In this document: positions 1 through 7,991 of the stretch, piece by piece
Layout of the letters: the number at the start of each line of letters is the position of its first letter
Position numbering within the stretch: position 1 is the first letter of the stretch
Origin: Bacillota bacterium
GTDB taxonomy: Bacteria; Bacillota; Clostridia; Lachnospirales; Lachnospiraceae
Direction: 5' to 3'
NCBI GenBank assembly: GCA_023436225.1
Contig: JAEZKA010000055.1
Location: 1-12,255, forward strand
Length of the DNA: 12,255 nucleotides
Translations under genes and position numbers: made by a program
Notes under the pieces: model-generated
Database searches by the model: none
Told to the model about the DNA's origin: nothing
The model's input: the letters and a program-made list of their open reading frames with translations, nothing else

Positions 1-119
1 TACAGCTTCCTTCAGATTTAGCCTCACGGCTAACACCCTTGCTGTTCAGCTATACACTTCCCACTACCTAGGTGTGTTAGGGACTTTCACCCTTAAGAGC
101 CCGCCCATGGCGGGCAAAC
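1..119 (-). mobile_element. Group IIC intron, 5' end (domain I, truncated by window edge)
   Basis: Read on the minus strand from 119 down to 1, the sequence matches the 5' part of bacterial group IIC intron RNA as I remember it from the Oceanobacillus iheyensis type. It begins GTTTGCCCGCC, then CATGGGCGGGC, then the GGGTGAAAGTCCC hairpin (80-92), then AGCAAGGGTGT, a CCGTGAGG segment and ATCTGAAGGAAGC. The usual intron start is GUGYG; here the third base is U. The intron lies one base past the T-tract of the nrdD terminator, which is the normal target type of class C introns. The reverse-transcriptase gene would lie left of the window, so completeness and activity cannot be judged. Confidence 0.85.
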
Positions 120-120
120 C

Positions 121-157
121 AAAAAAGTGTCCGTTTCTATACGAGACCGGACACTTT
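121..157 (-). terminator. Rho-independent terminator of nrdD
   Basis: On the minus strand a perfect 10-bp stem, AAAGTGTCCG with CGGACACTTT (148-157 and 124-133), encloses a 14-base loop and runs into six T (126-121). It begins 50 bases after the nrdD stop codon. The group IIC intron starts two bases past the T-tract. Confidence 0.9.
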
Positions 158-206
158 GAGCGATATAATCTTATTCATGTTTGACGAAATCAAAAGCCGT
201 TCCTCT

Positions 207-2582
207 CTACTTCAAGCAAACCATCTGTCCCTCAGTATATCGCTTTATATTGGAGACATTGGCATATTTCTTTGTTGCACCATCTCTGATCTCTACCAGG
301 GTAGGAGCCTGCATAATGTTGAATGCTCTGGCCAGTTCTGCATTCTCCTCCGCATCAACAACAGCAAAAGTGGTATTCTTCAGATATTCTTTGGCAGCAT
401 GGCAGTTTGGACAGGTCTTCGTCGTAAAAAGGTACAAGCCATCTTCCATATGACCGCTGGCATTCTCTATCGGAGCAGAGCTGCTACTCATACTAGAATC
501 CATTTCTCTGGAATGCTCCATATCATAAATTCTACGGTTCTTATATTCTTGTGCCTTACCCTCGTTCCAATTCTGGACCGGACGATAATAACCGGTAATT
601 CTACTGTATACTTCTGCCTTCTCACCACAGTGGGGACAGGTGAACTGTTCTCCAGCAAGATAACCATGGGTCTTACAGACCGAATAGGTGGGTGACATGG
701 TATAGTAGGGTAGTTTATAATTATCAGCAATTGTCTTCACCAGCTTTGCTGCAGCCTCCCAGTCCGGAAGCTTCTCACCAAGGAATGCATGAAATACGGT
801 ACCTGAGGTATATAAGGTCTGTAGTTCATCCTGAATATCCAATGCTTCAAAGATATCCTCGGTATATCCAACAGGAAGATGAGAGCTGTTGGTATAATAA
901 GGGGTATCTCCTTCCTTCCCTGCTGTCTTAATCTCAGGCCATCGCTTCTTATCATTCTTAGCAAGACGATAGGTTGTGGATTCTGCCGGGGTTGCTTCAA
1001 GGTTGTACAGATCTCCGTACTCCTCCTGATAATCTGACAGACGTTCTCTCATATGATTTAAGGTCTTGATTGCGAATTCCTTTGTCTTTGTTTGGGTCAT
1101 ATCCTCGCCAAGCCACTTCGCATTCAAACCAACCTCATTCATACCGATCAGACCTATGGTAGAGAAATGGCTGTCAAAGGAGCCTAAATAACGCTTTGTA
1201 TAGGGATATAAGCCCTCCTCCAGAAGCTTGGTAATAACTCCTCTCTTCACATGTAGGGAACGTGCGGAGATATCCATCATTCGGTCAAGGCGCACAAAAA
1301 AATCCCTCTCGTCGGAAGCAAGATATGCAATTCTCGGCATATTGATTGTTACAACGCCCACACTACCTGTACTCTCACCGGAGCCGAAGAAGCCGCCAGT
1401 CTTTTTACGCAGTTCTCGAAGGTCAAGACGTAATCTGCAGCACATGGAACGGACATCGCTGGGCTCCATATCGCTGTTAATATAGTTAGAGAAATACGGT
1501 GTGCCATATTTCGCAGTCATTTCGAATAATAGACGGTTATTCTCCGTATCGGACCAATCAAAATCCTTAGTAATAGAATAAGTAGGAATCGGATATTGGA
1601 AGCCTCTGCCGTTGGCATCACCTTCGATCATAATCTCGATGAAAGCTTTGTTCACCATATCCATCTCTTGCTTACAATCCTTATACTTAAAATCAACTTC
1701 CTTACCGCCGATGATACAAGGCAGCTCAGCAAGATCATTTGGAACAGTCCAATCCAAGGTAATGTTAGAAAACGGCGCTTGAGTTCCCCAACGGCTCGGT
1801 GTATTCACACCATAGACAAAGGATTGAATACATTGCTTTACTTCTCGATAGGATAAATTATCAATTTTTACGAAGGGTGCTAAGTAAGTATCAAAGGAGG
1901 AGAATGCCTGAGCTCCTGCCCATTCATTCTGCATAATTCCTAAGAAGTTTACCATTTGATTACAAAGGGTTGACAGATGACTTGCCGGAGACGAGGTAAT
2001 CTTTCCTGAAATTCCGCCAAGGCCTTCCTTAATTAACTGCTTTAAGGACCAGCCCGCACAGTATCCGGTTAGCATGGACAAATCGTGTAAATGAATGTCG
2101 CCGTTGCGGTGCGCATTGGCAATTTCTTCATCATAGATCTCTGATAACCAGTAGTTTGCAGTAATGGCACCTGAATTATGTAATATAAGTCCGCCTACTG
2201 AGTAGGTTACAGTAGAGTTCTCCTTTACTCTCCAGTCCTCCTCATTCACATAATTGTTCACAATCTCCTTATAATCAAGAATTGTGGACTTCATATTACG
2301 GATCTTTTCTCTATTTTTACGGTACAGAATATATGCTTTCGCCACATCGGTATAACCGGTCTGTTCTAGTACGCTCTCCACACTATCCTGAACATCTTCT
2401 ACGTGTATGGTTTCATCTTTAATTTTTTTCTGAAAATCGGAGGTTACGCGGAGTGCTAATAAACTTATGATCTCCTCGGTGTAAAATTTCTCTGTTGCTT
2501 TGAAGGCTTTAGTAATAGCATCACTGATTTTTTTTAGGTTGAATTCGGCAACCTGTCCGTCTCTTTTAATAACGTTAATCAT
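207..2582 (-). CDS. nrdD: Anaerobic (class III) ribonucleoside-triphosphate reductase with C-terminal glutaredoxin-like domain
   Basis: The 791-residue protein reduces ribonucleotides to deoxyribonucleotides for DNA synthesis without oxygen, using a glycyl radical. An ATP-cone occupies about residues 3-95 (VIKRDGQ at the start) and acts as an allosteric nucleotide sensor in this family. The catalytic barrel follows, with Cys175 in GYCAGW as a candidate radical cysteine and a Cys381-Cys382 pair. A zinc-type motif has Cys636, His639, Cys649 and Cys652. The glycyl radical site is Gly664 in RITGYYRPVQNW. After a Ser-rich linker (about 690-712) comes a glutaredoxin-like domain (714-791) with CPNC at 724-727 and a cis-Pro-type TxxAP segment near 760. 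This fusion makes the protein longer than plain NrdD and suggests dithiol rather than formate reduction (inference). The start ATG has GGGAG about 10 bases upstream. The activase gene nrdG does not follow directly; a terminator and an intron do. Confidence 0.96.
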   Translation of the reverse strand: MINVIKRDGQVAEFNLKKISDAITKAFKATEKFYTEEIISLLALRVTSDFQKKIKDETIHVEDVQDSVESVLEQTGYTDVAKAYILYRKNREKIRNMKSTILDYKEIVNNYVNEEDWRVKENSTVTYSVGGLILHNSGAITANYWLSEIYDEEIANAHRNGDIHLHDLSMLTGYCAGWSLKQLIKEGLGGISGKITSSPASHLSTLCNQMVNFLGIMQNEWAGAQAFSSFDTYLAPFVKIDNLSYREVKQCIQSFVYGVNTPSRWGTQAPFSNITLDWTVPNDLAELPCIIGGKEVDFKYKDCKQEMDMVNKAFIEIMIEGDANGRGFQYPIPTYSITKDFDWSDTENNRLLFEMTAKYGTPYFSNYINSDMEPSDVRSMCCRLRLDLRELRKKTGGFFGSGESTGSVGVVTINMPRIAYLASDERDFFVRLDRMMDISARSLHVKRGVITKLLEEGLYPYTKRYLGSFDSHFSTIGLIGMNEVGLNAKWLGEDMTQTKTKEFAIKTLNHMRERLSDYQEEYGDLYNLEATPAESTTYRLAKNDKKRWPEIKTAGKEGDTPYYTNSSHLPVGYTEDIFEALDIQDELQTLYTSGTVFHAFLGEKLPDWEAAAKLVKTIADNYKLPYYTMSPTYSVCKTHGYLAGEQFTCPHCGEKAEVYSRITGYYRPVQNWNEGKAQEYKNRRIYDMEHSREMDSSMSSSSAPIENASGHMEDGLYLFTTKTCPNCHAAKEYLKNTTFAVVDAEENAELARAFNIMQAPTLVEIRDGATKKYANVSNIKRYTEGQMVCLK

Positions 2583-2641
2583 ATGTAACTGTCTCCCTTC
2601 CCGCTTTTACACATAGTTGTATCTCTAAACTCTCTGTTTCA

Positions 2642-2670
2642 ATGGTACCAGAAAAGGCTTGTTTAGTCAA
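2642..2670 (-). promoter_or_regulatory. Sigma-A-type promoter of nrdD
   Basis: On the minus strand, TTGACT (2665-2670) and TACCAT (2642-2647) are 17 bases apart. The predicted transcript starts near 2635, about 50 bases before the nrdD ATG. The -35 hexamer matches five of six consensus bases and the -10 four of six. Confidence 0.65.
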
Positions 2671-2677
2671 TAAAAAA

Positions 2678-2724
2678 ATACCAGATATATGTGAGATTTT
2701 TTGTCCTTACACTATATCTAGTAT
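2678..2724. promoter_or_regulatory. Probable NrdR operator (two boxes)
   Basis: The box at 2709-2724, ACACTATATCTAGTAT, matches 14 of 16 positions of the NrdR consensus ACACWATATATWGTGT. A weaker box at 2678-2693 reads CACATATATCTGGTAT on the minus strand and shares TATATCTRGTAT with the first. Their centres are 31 bp apart, the usual spacing of NrdR box pairs, and they lie just upstream of the nrdD -35. NrdR is the ATP/dATP-sensing repressor of ribonucleotide reductase genes. The assignment rests on motif and context only. Confidence 0.65.
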
Positions 2725-2794
2725 TTTCACTAGTAATTAATACCTATTCATTTTTCGCCTTGAAAAGCCGATTTTGCTTCATTAATTATCCGCC

Positions 2795-4042
2795 CTATAC
2801 CAGTGTCTGGTATACCTCCTTTGGAACATATGCCTTCACATAGATCCCCTCCTGTTGGTATTCCTCCTCTAAAAGTTGTCCGTATTTTCTGACAGTCTGA
2901 ATCTTGCCTGCATCCTGATAAGAGAATACCTTTTCCAGCAATACCTTGCGCTCACCTAACACCTTCTCGATTACCGCTAAAAGTTTATCGATGTCTGCTC
3001 CGGTTTTAGCAGATATCTTAACCGTATGATCGGCTTTAAAATCCTTGATGATTGTTTCTGCCTCCAGCTTATCCTGCTTATTGAAGGCAGTGATGATTAC
3101 TTTATCCTGTATTCCAAGCTGATTCAAGGTATCATATACAATATGCATCTGACTGTATGCATCCGGATTCGAGCTATCTACCACGTGCAATATGATATCT
3201 GCATACTTTGCTTCCTCCAGGGTGCTTCGGAAGGACTCGACCAGATGATGAGGAAGCTTACGAATGAAGCCTACCGTATCTGTTAAAAGTACTTGCTGGC
3301 CGCTTTCCAATATCAGTGTTCTGGTTGTAGGATCCAGTGTAGCAAAAAGCTTATCCTCTTCCAGCACACCTGCGTTAGTCAGGTGATTCAACAACGTAGA
3401 TTTTCCTGCATTCGTATAACCAACGATAGCAACTACCGGTATCATATTCTTACTACGTAAGCTTCTTGAGGTTTCACGGTTTTGCTTCACCTCATCCAGT
3501 TCTCGTCTCAGTTGTGTAATTCTCTCTTTGATAATCCGGCGGTCCATCTCCAGCTTCTTCTCACCGGGACCTCTAGTTCCGATACCACCACCAAGCCTCG
3601 AAAGGGAATTACGTAGACCGATCAGTCTGGAGGAGCGATAACGCAACTGGGCTAATTCCACCTGTATCTTACCCTCTTTCGTGGACGCACGACTTGCAAA
3701 AATATCAAGTATAATAACGGTACGGTCAAGTACCTTCATCTGTAAGGCATCTTCCAGATTCTTTAGCTGTACCGGTGTCAGCTCATCATCACAAACCACA
3801 CCAGTTGCGCCGGTCTCCATAGCCAGTGCGCGAACCTCATCAATCTTGCCCTTACCGATATATGTTCCGGGATGAATGGTCTCTCTGTTCTGAATTATTT
3901 TACCGACAGTTGTCGCACCTGCAGTGGCTGCGAGCTCCTCCAGTTCATCCAGTGACTGTTGAGTATCATCATTTACGTTAGAAGCAACGCCAACTAAGAC
4001 AAAGCGTTCTTCTTGTTCTTTTATTTCATGTAATTCCGCCAT
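2795..4042 (-). CDS. hflX: Ribosome-associated GTPase HflX
   Basis: The 415-residue protein is close to the usual HflX length (about 420). HflX binds the large ribosomal subunit and splits or rescues stalled ribosomes under stress, hydrolysing GTP. The N-terminal HflX domain (about 10-110) is followed by the family signature GGGIGTRGPGE at 151-161, a helical segment (about 163-195) and the G domain. Motifs are complete: G1 GYTNAGKS at 208-215, G2 in TLDPTTR near 235-241, G3 DTVGF at 255-259, G4 NKQD at 321-324 and G5 SAK at 344-346. Three bases separate its ATG from the stop of the upstream TPR lipoprotein gene, and its GAGGAG ribosome binding site lies inside the last codons of that gene, so translation is probably coupled. 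No clear terminator lies between hflX and nrdD, so read-through into nrdD is possible. Confidence 0.97.
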   Translation of the reverse strand: MAELHEIKEQEERFVLVGVASNVNDDTQQSLDELEELAATAGATTVGKIIQNRETIHPGTYIGKGKIDEVRALAMETGATGVVCDDELTPVQLKNLEDALQMKVLDRTVIILDIFASRASTKEGKIQVELAQLRYRSSRLIGLRNSLSRLGGGIGTRGPGEKKLEMDRRIIKERITQLRRELDEVKQNRETSRSLRSKNMIPVVAIVGYTNAGKSTLLNHLTNAGVLEEDKLFATLDPTTRTLILESGQQVLLTDTVGFIRKLPHHLVESFRSTLEEAKYADIILHVVDSSNPDAYSQMHIVYDTLNQLGIQDKVIITAFNKQDKLEAETIIKDFKADHTVKISAKTGADIDKLLAVIEKVLGERKVLLEKVFSYQDAGKIQTVRKYGQLLEEEYQQEGIYVKAYVPKEVYQTLV

Positions 4043-4045
4043 ATT

Positions 4046-5239
4046 TTACTCCTCTATCTTCTCAGTTACAGCTTCCATTATTCTGGTTTCCACAAACTGA
4101 GCCTCTCTTGCTGCTTCTTTATCCGTCGGATATACAGTCATATACAGTGATAGCTTATCCTTTGCCTTATCGAATTCGCCTAAACATTCATAGGCTACAA
4201 TCTCATTCTTCTTCAGTGTCTGCATTGACCCTGCATGATTATAAGCAATTCCCTTTTCAAGATATCCCAGTGCTTCTGTATAAGCCCCGGTCTTAATCAG
4301 GCAGGCGGCGATCTGATTGTATACATTCGGCACCATAATCTCGCCTTCTTTGATAAAGATATCATAATAGTAAATCGCCTTAGGATAGTCCTTCTTAATC
4401 CGATAAATCTCGCCTATATAATAATAAGCCTCTGTGAAACCATTTTTAAACCCTTCACTCAGCTCAGAAAGAGCCACCTCATAATCACCCTGATAGAAAT
4501 GAACCTTTGCCAGATTATATTGGTCTTCACTAGTCTTCGGTACAAGTTCACTAGCCTTGTTCAGTACCTCGCTAGCGCTTGTAGCATCACCTTGCTCGGT
4601 CAAAAGATAGTATTTTCCAAAATAATGGGAGTAATTTTTCGGATCCATTTTGATTGCAGTATCATAATCTGTCAGACTCTTATCAAAATCCCCCTGGAGC
4701 TGATAACATAATGCCCGACTGTTATATGCCCCAGCACTTTTACTATCTAATTTGATTAATCTGGTGTAGGAATTGATTGCCTCTTCATAGGAACCAACGA
4801 TCATCTGTGAGCTACCGATATAATACAATATATCCATATCCAGTGCTGATAATTCATTGATCTCCAAGGCCTTCTTAAACTCAACAATTGCCTTGTCGTA
4901 ATCCTGCATAAGATAATAAGCGATTCCTTTTCCACGGTATACCCTTTTATTATTCCGATTCACTATGATGATATCCTTATTCACATAAGCTTTGTCGAAC
5001 ATGCTCAATGCCTCCTCATATCGCTCAAGCTTAACCAGAGATAATCCATAATCGATGTAATACTCAGCTCGTTCAGGGTTTTCCTTAATCGCTGCCTCAA
5101 AATAAGTAGCTGCTTCCTCATAATTTCCATTTTCAAAGCTCTTCTTTCCATCCCCATAAAGATTCTTGGATAGGCTGCAACCGGTAATCATAGAAACTAA
5201 TATTAGGCTAATCCCCATTAAAAGAAGCTTACTCTTCAT
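4046..5239 (-). CDS. TPR-repeat lipoprotein
   Basis: A 397-residue predicted lipoprotein of unknown specific role. The N-terminus is a type II signal peptide (MKSKLLLMGISLILVS) with lipobox MITGC, placing the lipidated cysteine at residue 21 and anchoring the protein on the outer face of the membrane. The remainder is about eight tetratricopeptide-like repeats, each with the pattern A/G-x-x-x-Y-x(2)-G/Q-D/E-Y-x-K/E-A, for example QGDFDKSLTDYDTAIKMDP and KKDYPKAIYYYDIFI. TPRs are protein-binding scaffolds. I chose this ATG because GGAGGG lies five bases upstream and it gives a proper signal peptide; an in-frame GTG ten codons upstream has no good ribosome binding site. It is the first gene of an operon with hflX. 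A direct functional link with HflX is not evident. Confidence 0.85.
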   Translation of the reverse strand: MKSKLLLMGISLILVSMITGCSLSKNLYGDGKKSFENGNYEEAATYFEAAIKENPERAEYYIDYGLSLVKLERYEEALSMFDKAYVNKDIIIVNRNNKRVYRGKGIAYYLMQDYDKAIVEFKKALEINELSALDMDILYYIGSSQMIVGSYEEAINSYTRLIKLDSKSAGAYNSRALCYQLQGDFDKSLTDYDTAIKMDPKNYSHYFGKYYLLTEQGDATSASEVLNKASELVPKTSEDQYNLAKVHFYQGDYEVALSELSEGFKNGFTEAYYYIGEIYRIKKDYPKAIYYYDIFIKEGEIMVPNVYNQIAACLIKTGAYTEALGYLEKGIAYNHAGSMQTLKKNEIVAYECLGEFDKAKDKLSLYMTVYPTDKEAAREAQFVETRIMEAVTEKIEE

Positions 5240-5240
5240 T

Positions 5241-5282
5241 TTATCCCTCCGTGACTTGTAAATCAGCACCTGTCCTCAGCAT
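5241..5282 (-). CDS. Possible 13-codon leader peptide upstream of the TPR lipoprotein gene
   Basis: On the minus strand an ATG preceded by AAGGA at seven bases opens a reading frame encoding MLRTGADLQVTEG. Its TAA sits inside the GGAGGGATAAAATG ribosome-binding and start region of the TPR gene, one base before that ATG. The geometry fits a translated leader or coupling peptide. No run of regulatory codons or attenuator is visible, and such a short frame may be chance. Confidence 0.35.
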   Translation of the reverse strand: MLRTGADLQVTEG

Positions 5283-5363
5283 GTGCTTATCCTTCGTATT
5301 TCGATTAGCGATACCTTGTATCAACCAATGATATGCTTCTACTATATGTTGTAGTTCGGAATA

Positions 5364-5392
5364 ATTATACAACATTATCCATTGAAAAACAA
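5364..5392 (-). promoter_or_regulatory. Promoter of the TPR lipoprotein-hflX operon
   Basis: A perfect TATAAT (5364-5369) and TTGTTT (5387-5392) are separated by 17 bases on the minus strand. It lies between the hppA terminator and the TPR gene and gives a leader of about 115 bases. Confidence 0.75.
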
Positions 5393-5438
5393 TAAAATTA
5401 TGGCAGTATCAAGGGATTATCGTCTCTGTATCTTACAC

Positions 5439-5490
5439 AAAAAAGCTCCCACTGATTAAGACGATTTGTTACATCTTAATTCGTGAGAGC
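5439..5490 (-). terminator. Rho-independent terminator of hppA
   Basis: Arms at 5474-5490 and 5445-5461 form a long imperfect 17-bp stem around a 12-base loop, followed on the minus strand by six T (5444-5439). It begins about 45 bases after the hppA stop codon. Confidence 0.88.
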
Positions 5491-5533
5491 ATTTGAGTAT
5501 ATGACCAGTGAATTAATTTATCATTACAACTAA

Positions 5534-7648
5534 TTAACCAAAGAGTGAGAAGCTAAGGAATATGGTTGCTGTTAAAGAAGCAACTAGGGATACTACGGTA
5601 ATCTGAGTGTTTATGGAAGGACCTGCTGTATCCTTGAAGGGATCACCTACCGTATCACCTACAACGCCGGCTCTGTGTGCATCAGAGTTCTTACCACCAT
5701 TGTGACCGGACTCGATGTACTTCTTGGTATTATCCCAAAGACCACCAGAGTTGGACATGAACAATGCAAAGATCAAGCCACTGACGATATTGCCGGTAAT
5801 GAAGCCGCCGATTGCCTGAACACCACCGATAAAGCCTACCAGCAAGGTACAGATAATAACCATTAGGCCTGCAGGAATAAGTTCTTTGATCGCACCAGTT
5901 GTTGCGATTTCGATACATTTATCATACTCAGGAACTACACCTTCTTTACCTTCCTTCAGACCAACGATCTCTTTAAACTGACGGTGAATCTCAGCGACCA
6001 TACGCTGTGCATTACGATCCACACCAAGCATGAGCATAGCGGAGAATACTGCCGGAATTGCTGCACCAAATAATAAACCGAAGAATACAACGGGGTTGAT
6101 GATATCAAAGCCCTGGATGTAATTAACTCCTTCTTCTACCATCCCCAGCTCAACCGCTGCAGTATTAACCTCACTCATAAATGCTCCTAATAAAGCGATA
6201 ACGGTAAGACCGGCTGCACCGATAGCAAAGCCCTTGGTTACCGCCTTAACCGTATTACCTGCGCTATCCAGTGAGTCTGTAATTTCAAGTGCCTTCTCTC
6301 CTAATTCACCCATTTCTACAAGACCACGTGCATTATCAACGATTGGACCGTAAGCATCATTGGAGATAATCATACCAACGATGGATAACATACCAACCGC
6401 TGCCATGGAGATACCAAACATTGCATAGCCGTTACCAAGTGGTTCACAGATCTTATATGCTGCAAGAGCTGAAATACCGATACCGATCATGGAAGGCAAG
6501 GTACTCATTAAACCATAGGAAATACCAGAGAGGATTGTGAAGGCCGGACCGGATTCACAAGCCTTAGCAACTGCGTGTACCGGAGGCTTCTTATCATCGG
6601 TAAAGTAATCGCTTGCTAAACCGATAACAACACCTACCACAAGACCAATCGCGCTTGCTGCCCAGATACGCCATTCAAAATCAAAAGCCCAGGTAGCAAC
6701 TGCAGTCAGTATACCAAAGATAACGGTAGTTACGTATGTATTAGAATTTAAAGCTCTGGTCGGGTCGCCGCCTTCCTTCATCTTAGCGGTTAAAACACCG
6801 ATCATGGAGGCAAATAAACCAATTGCTGCATAGCAGAATACCATCGCCGCATTTCCTGTGCCACCAGCTACCTTATCAAGTGCGGAAGCCATTACCAAAG
6901 CTGCAGCCATAGAAGCTACATTAGAGTCAAATAAGTCAGCACCCATACCTGCAACGTCACCAACATTGTCACCAACATTATCTGCGATTACTGCAGGATT
7001 TCTCGGGTCATCCTCGGGAATTCCAAGTTCTACTTTACCACAAAGGTCTGCGCTGATATCTGCTGTCTTTGTGAAGATACCGCCACCTGCTTTTGCAAAC
7101 AGAGCCATAGAGCTGGCACCGAAGCTGAAGCCCAGTAGAGCGGTTGTATTATCTGTTAAGAGAAGAACCAGCGTCACCCCCAGTAAGCTGGAGCCTACAA
7201 CTGCCATACCCATAACAGCGCCGCCGCGGAAGCCTGACATAAAGGACGGTTTAATTCCTTTTGTTGCTGTCTCGGCAGCTTTAACATTTGCGATTGTTGC
7301 GATGCTGATACCAATCTTTCCTGCGATACCGGAGAAAACAGTACCAAAGATATAGGATACAGCCATAAGAATGTTTTCTACCACATCACCCTTCCAAATT
7401 GGTGCGGGAAGGAAAATCAAAATGATAACTGCTGCAACGCCACAAAACTTAGCTAGTGTCTTAAACTCTTTTGCCAAAAATGTGTAAGCTCCATTACGGA
7501 TCAGCTTACTAACCTCTGCAATTTTCTTATTAGAGGAAGGTTGTTTCTCTACCCATTTGTAAAGCCAGAAGGCAGCACCAAATGAGAGAATTGCAATAAC
7601 GATTGAAATAATTTGAAAAAACAATACGCTAATACTCAAAATGTTCAT
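5534..7648 (-). CDS. hppA: Membrane-bound H+-translocating pyrophosphatase (K+-independent type)
   Basis: A 704-residue polytopic membrane enzyme that couples pyrophosphate hydrolysis to cation export. The active-site signatures are present: DDPRNPAVIADNVGDNVGD at 213-231, the FTKTADISADL segment at 192-202, SNDAYGPIVDNARG at 429-442 and GDTVGDPFKDTAGPSIN at 664-680. The coupling-cation determinant reads GNTVKAVTKG (464-473): Lys468 and Thr471 are the residues typical of the K+-independent, proton-pumping subfamily, while K+-dependent and Na+-pumping members carry Ala here (known for the family). The frame is open 34 codons further upstream, but that part overlaps the predicted promoter. AGGGAG touches the ATG at 7648 directly, while a TTG three codons later (7639) is nine bases away, so the exact start is uncertain. 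It is a single-gene unit, divergent from the decarboxylase pair. Confidence 0.95.
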   Translation of the reverse strand: MNILSISVLFFQIISIVIAILSFGAAFWLYKWVEKQPSSNKKIAEVSKLIRNGAYTFLAKEFKTLAKFCGVAAVIILIFLPAPIWKGDVVENILMAVSYIFGTVFSGIAGKIGISIATIANVKAAETATKGIKPSFMSGFRGGAVMGMAVVGSSLLGVTLVLLLTDNTTALLGFSFGASSMALFAKAGGGIFTKTADISADLCGKVELGIPEDDPRNPAVIADNVGDNVGDVAGMGADLFDSNVASMAAALVMASALDKVAGGTGNAAMVFCYAAIGLFASMIGVLTAKMKEGGDPTRALNSNTYVTTVIFGILTAVATWAFDFEWRIWAASAIGLVVGVVIGLASDYFTDDKKPPVHAVAKACESGPAFTILSGISYGLMSTLPSMIGIGISALAAYKICEPLGNGYAMFGISMAAVGMLSIVGMIISNDAYGPIVDNARGLVEMGELGEKALEITDSLDSAGNTVKAVTKGFAIGAAGLTVIALLGAFMSEVNTAAVELGMVEEGVNYIQGFDIINPVVFFGLLFGAAIPAVFSAMLMLGVDRNAQRMVAEIHRQFKEIVGLKEGKEGVVPEYDKCIEIATTGAIKELIPAGLMVIICTLLVGFIGGVQAIGGFITGNIVSGLIFALFMSNSGGLWDNTKKYIESGHNGGKNSDAHRAGVVGDTVGDPFKDTAGPSINTQITVVSLVASLTATIFLSFSLFG

Positions 7649-7689
7649 CTCCCTTTCTTTTATTTCAGCAAAATTTCGCTTTGCCTCAA

Positions 7690-7718
7690 ATACTATCACG
7701 TTTGCTATAATTGTGCAA
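7690..7718 (-). promoter_or_regulatory. Candidate hppA promoter
   Basis: On the minus strand, TTGCAC (7713-7718) and TAGTAT (7690-7695) are 17 bases apart, giving a leader of about 35 bases. Both hexamers are imperfect. Its position within the upstream in-frame extension argues that hppA starts at or near 7648. Confidence 0.5.
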
Positions 7719-7943
7719 TAGGAAACTATTCGATAACAAATATACGTCATAATGTATATTTTTATTTATTCTATTTCTTGAATTATCCAATTTTTTGTAC
7801 TTTTTTAATATTGATTAAGTATGTATTTTGTTTAATTTGCCAACTCTCCTAGAGTGTTATTAGTGAATATTACTTTATGTAAAATCTGGAATAAATATAT
7901 GCACTAGCACTTATAAATTAGAATAGAAACTTGTGAAATTAGA

Positions 7944-7973
7944 TTGACATCGGCCATGCATATGAGCTAAAAT
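7944..7973 (+). promoter_or_regulatory. Promoter of the decarboxylase beta/gamma-like pair
   Basis: A perfect TTGACA (7944-7949) and TAAAAT (7968-7973) are separated by 18 bases. Transcription would start near 7980, leaving a leader of about 138 bases. The rest of the 7719-7943 stretch is AT-rich, and I see no gene or clear motif in it. Confidence 0.72.
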
Positions 7974-7991
7974 AAAACCAATTTCATATAC

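Noticed and set aside
156..695. 179-residue plus-strand frame over the 3' end of nrdD.
   Set aside because: It begins inside the nrdD terminator and is antisense to the glutaredoxin and glycyl-radical coding region.
2735..2794. Possible terminator between hflX and nrdD.
   Set aside because: Only a weak interrupted hairpin (TCG-G-CTT with AAG-G-CGA) is present, and no T-tract follows it on the minus strand.
5237..5269. GTG-initiated 407-residue version of the TPR lipoprotein.
   Set aside because: It would put ten charged residues before the signal peptide and lacks a ribosome binding site; the ATG at 5239 has GGAGGG at ideal spacing.
6858..7355. 165-residue plus-strand frame inside hppA.
   Set aside because: It is a low-complexity mirror of the Ala/Gly-rich pyrophosphatase coding sequence, with no start signals.
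7649..7750. 34-codon N-terminal extension of HppA.
   Set aside because: It overlaps the predicted promoter, has no ribosome binding site and does not resemble HppA N-termini.
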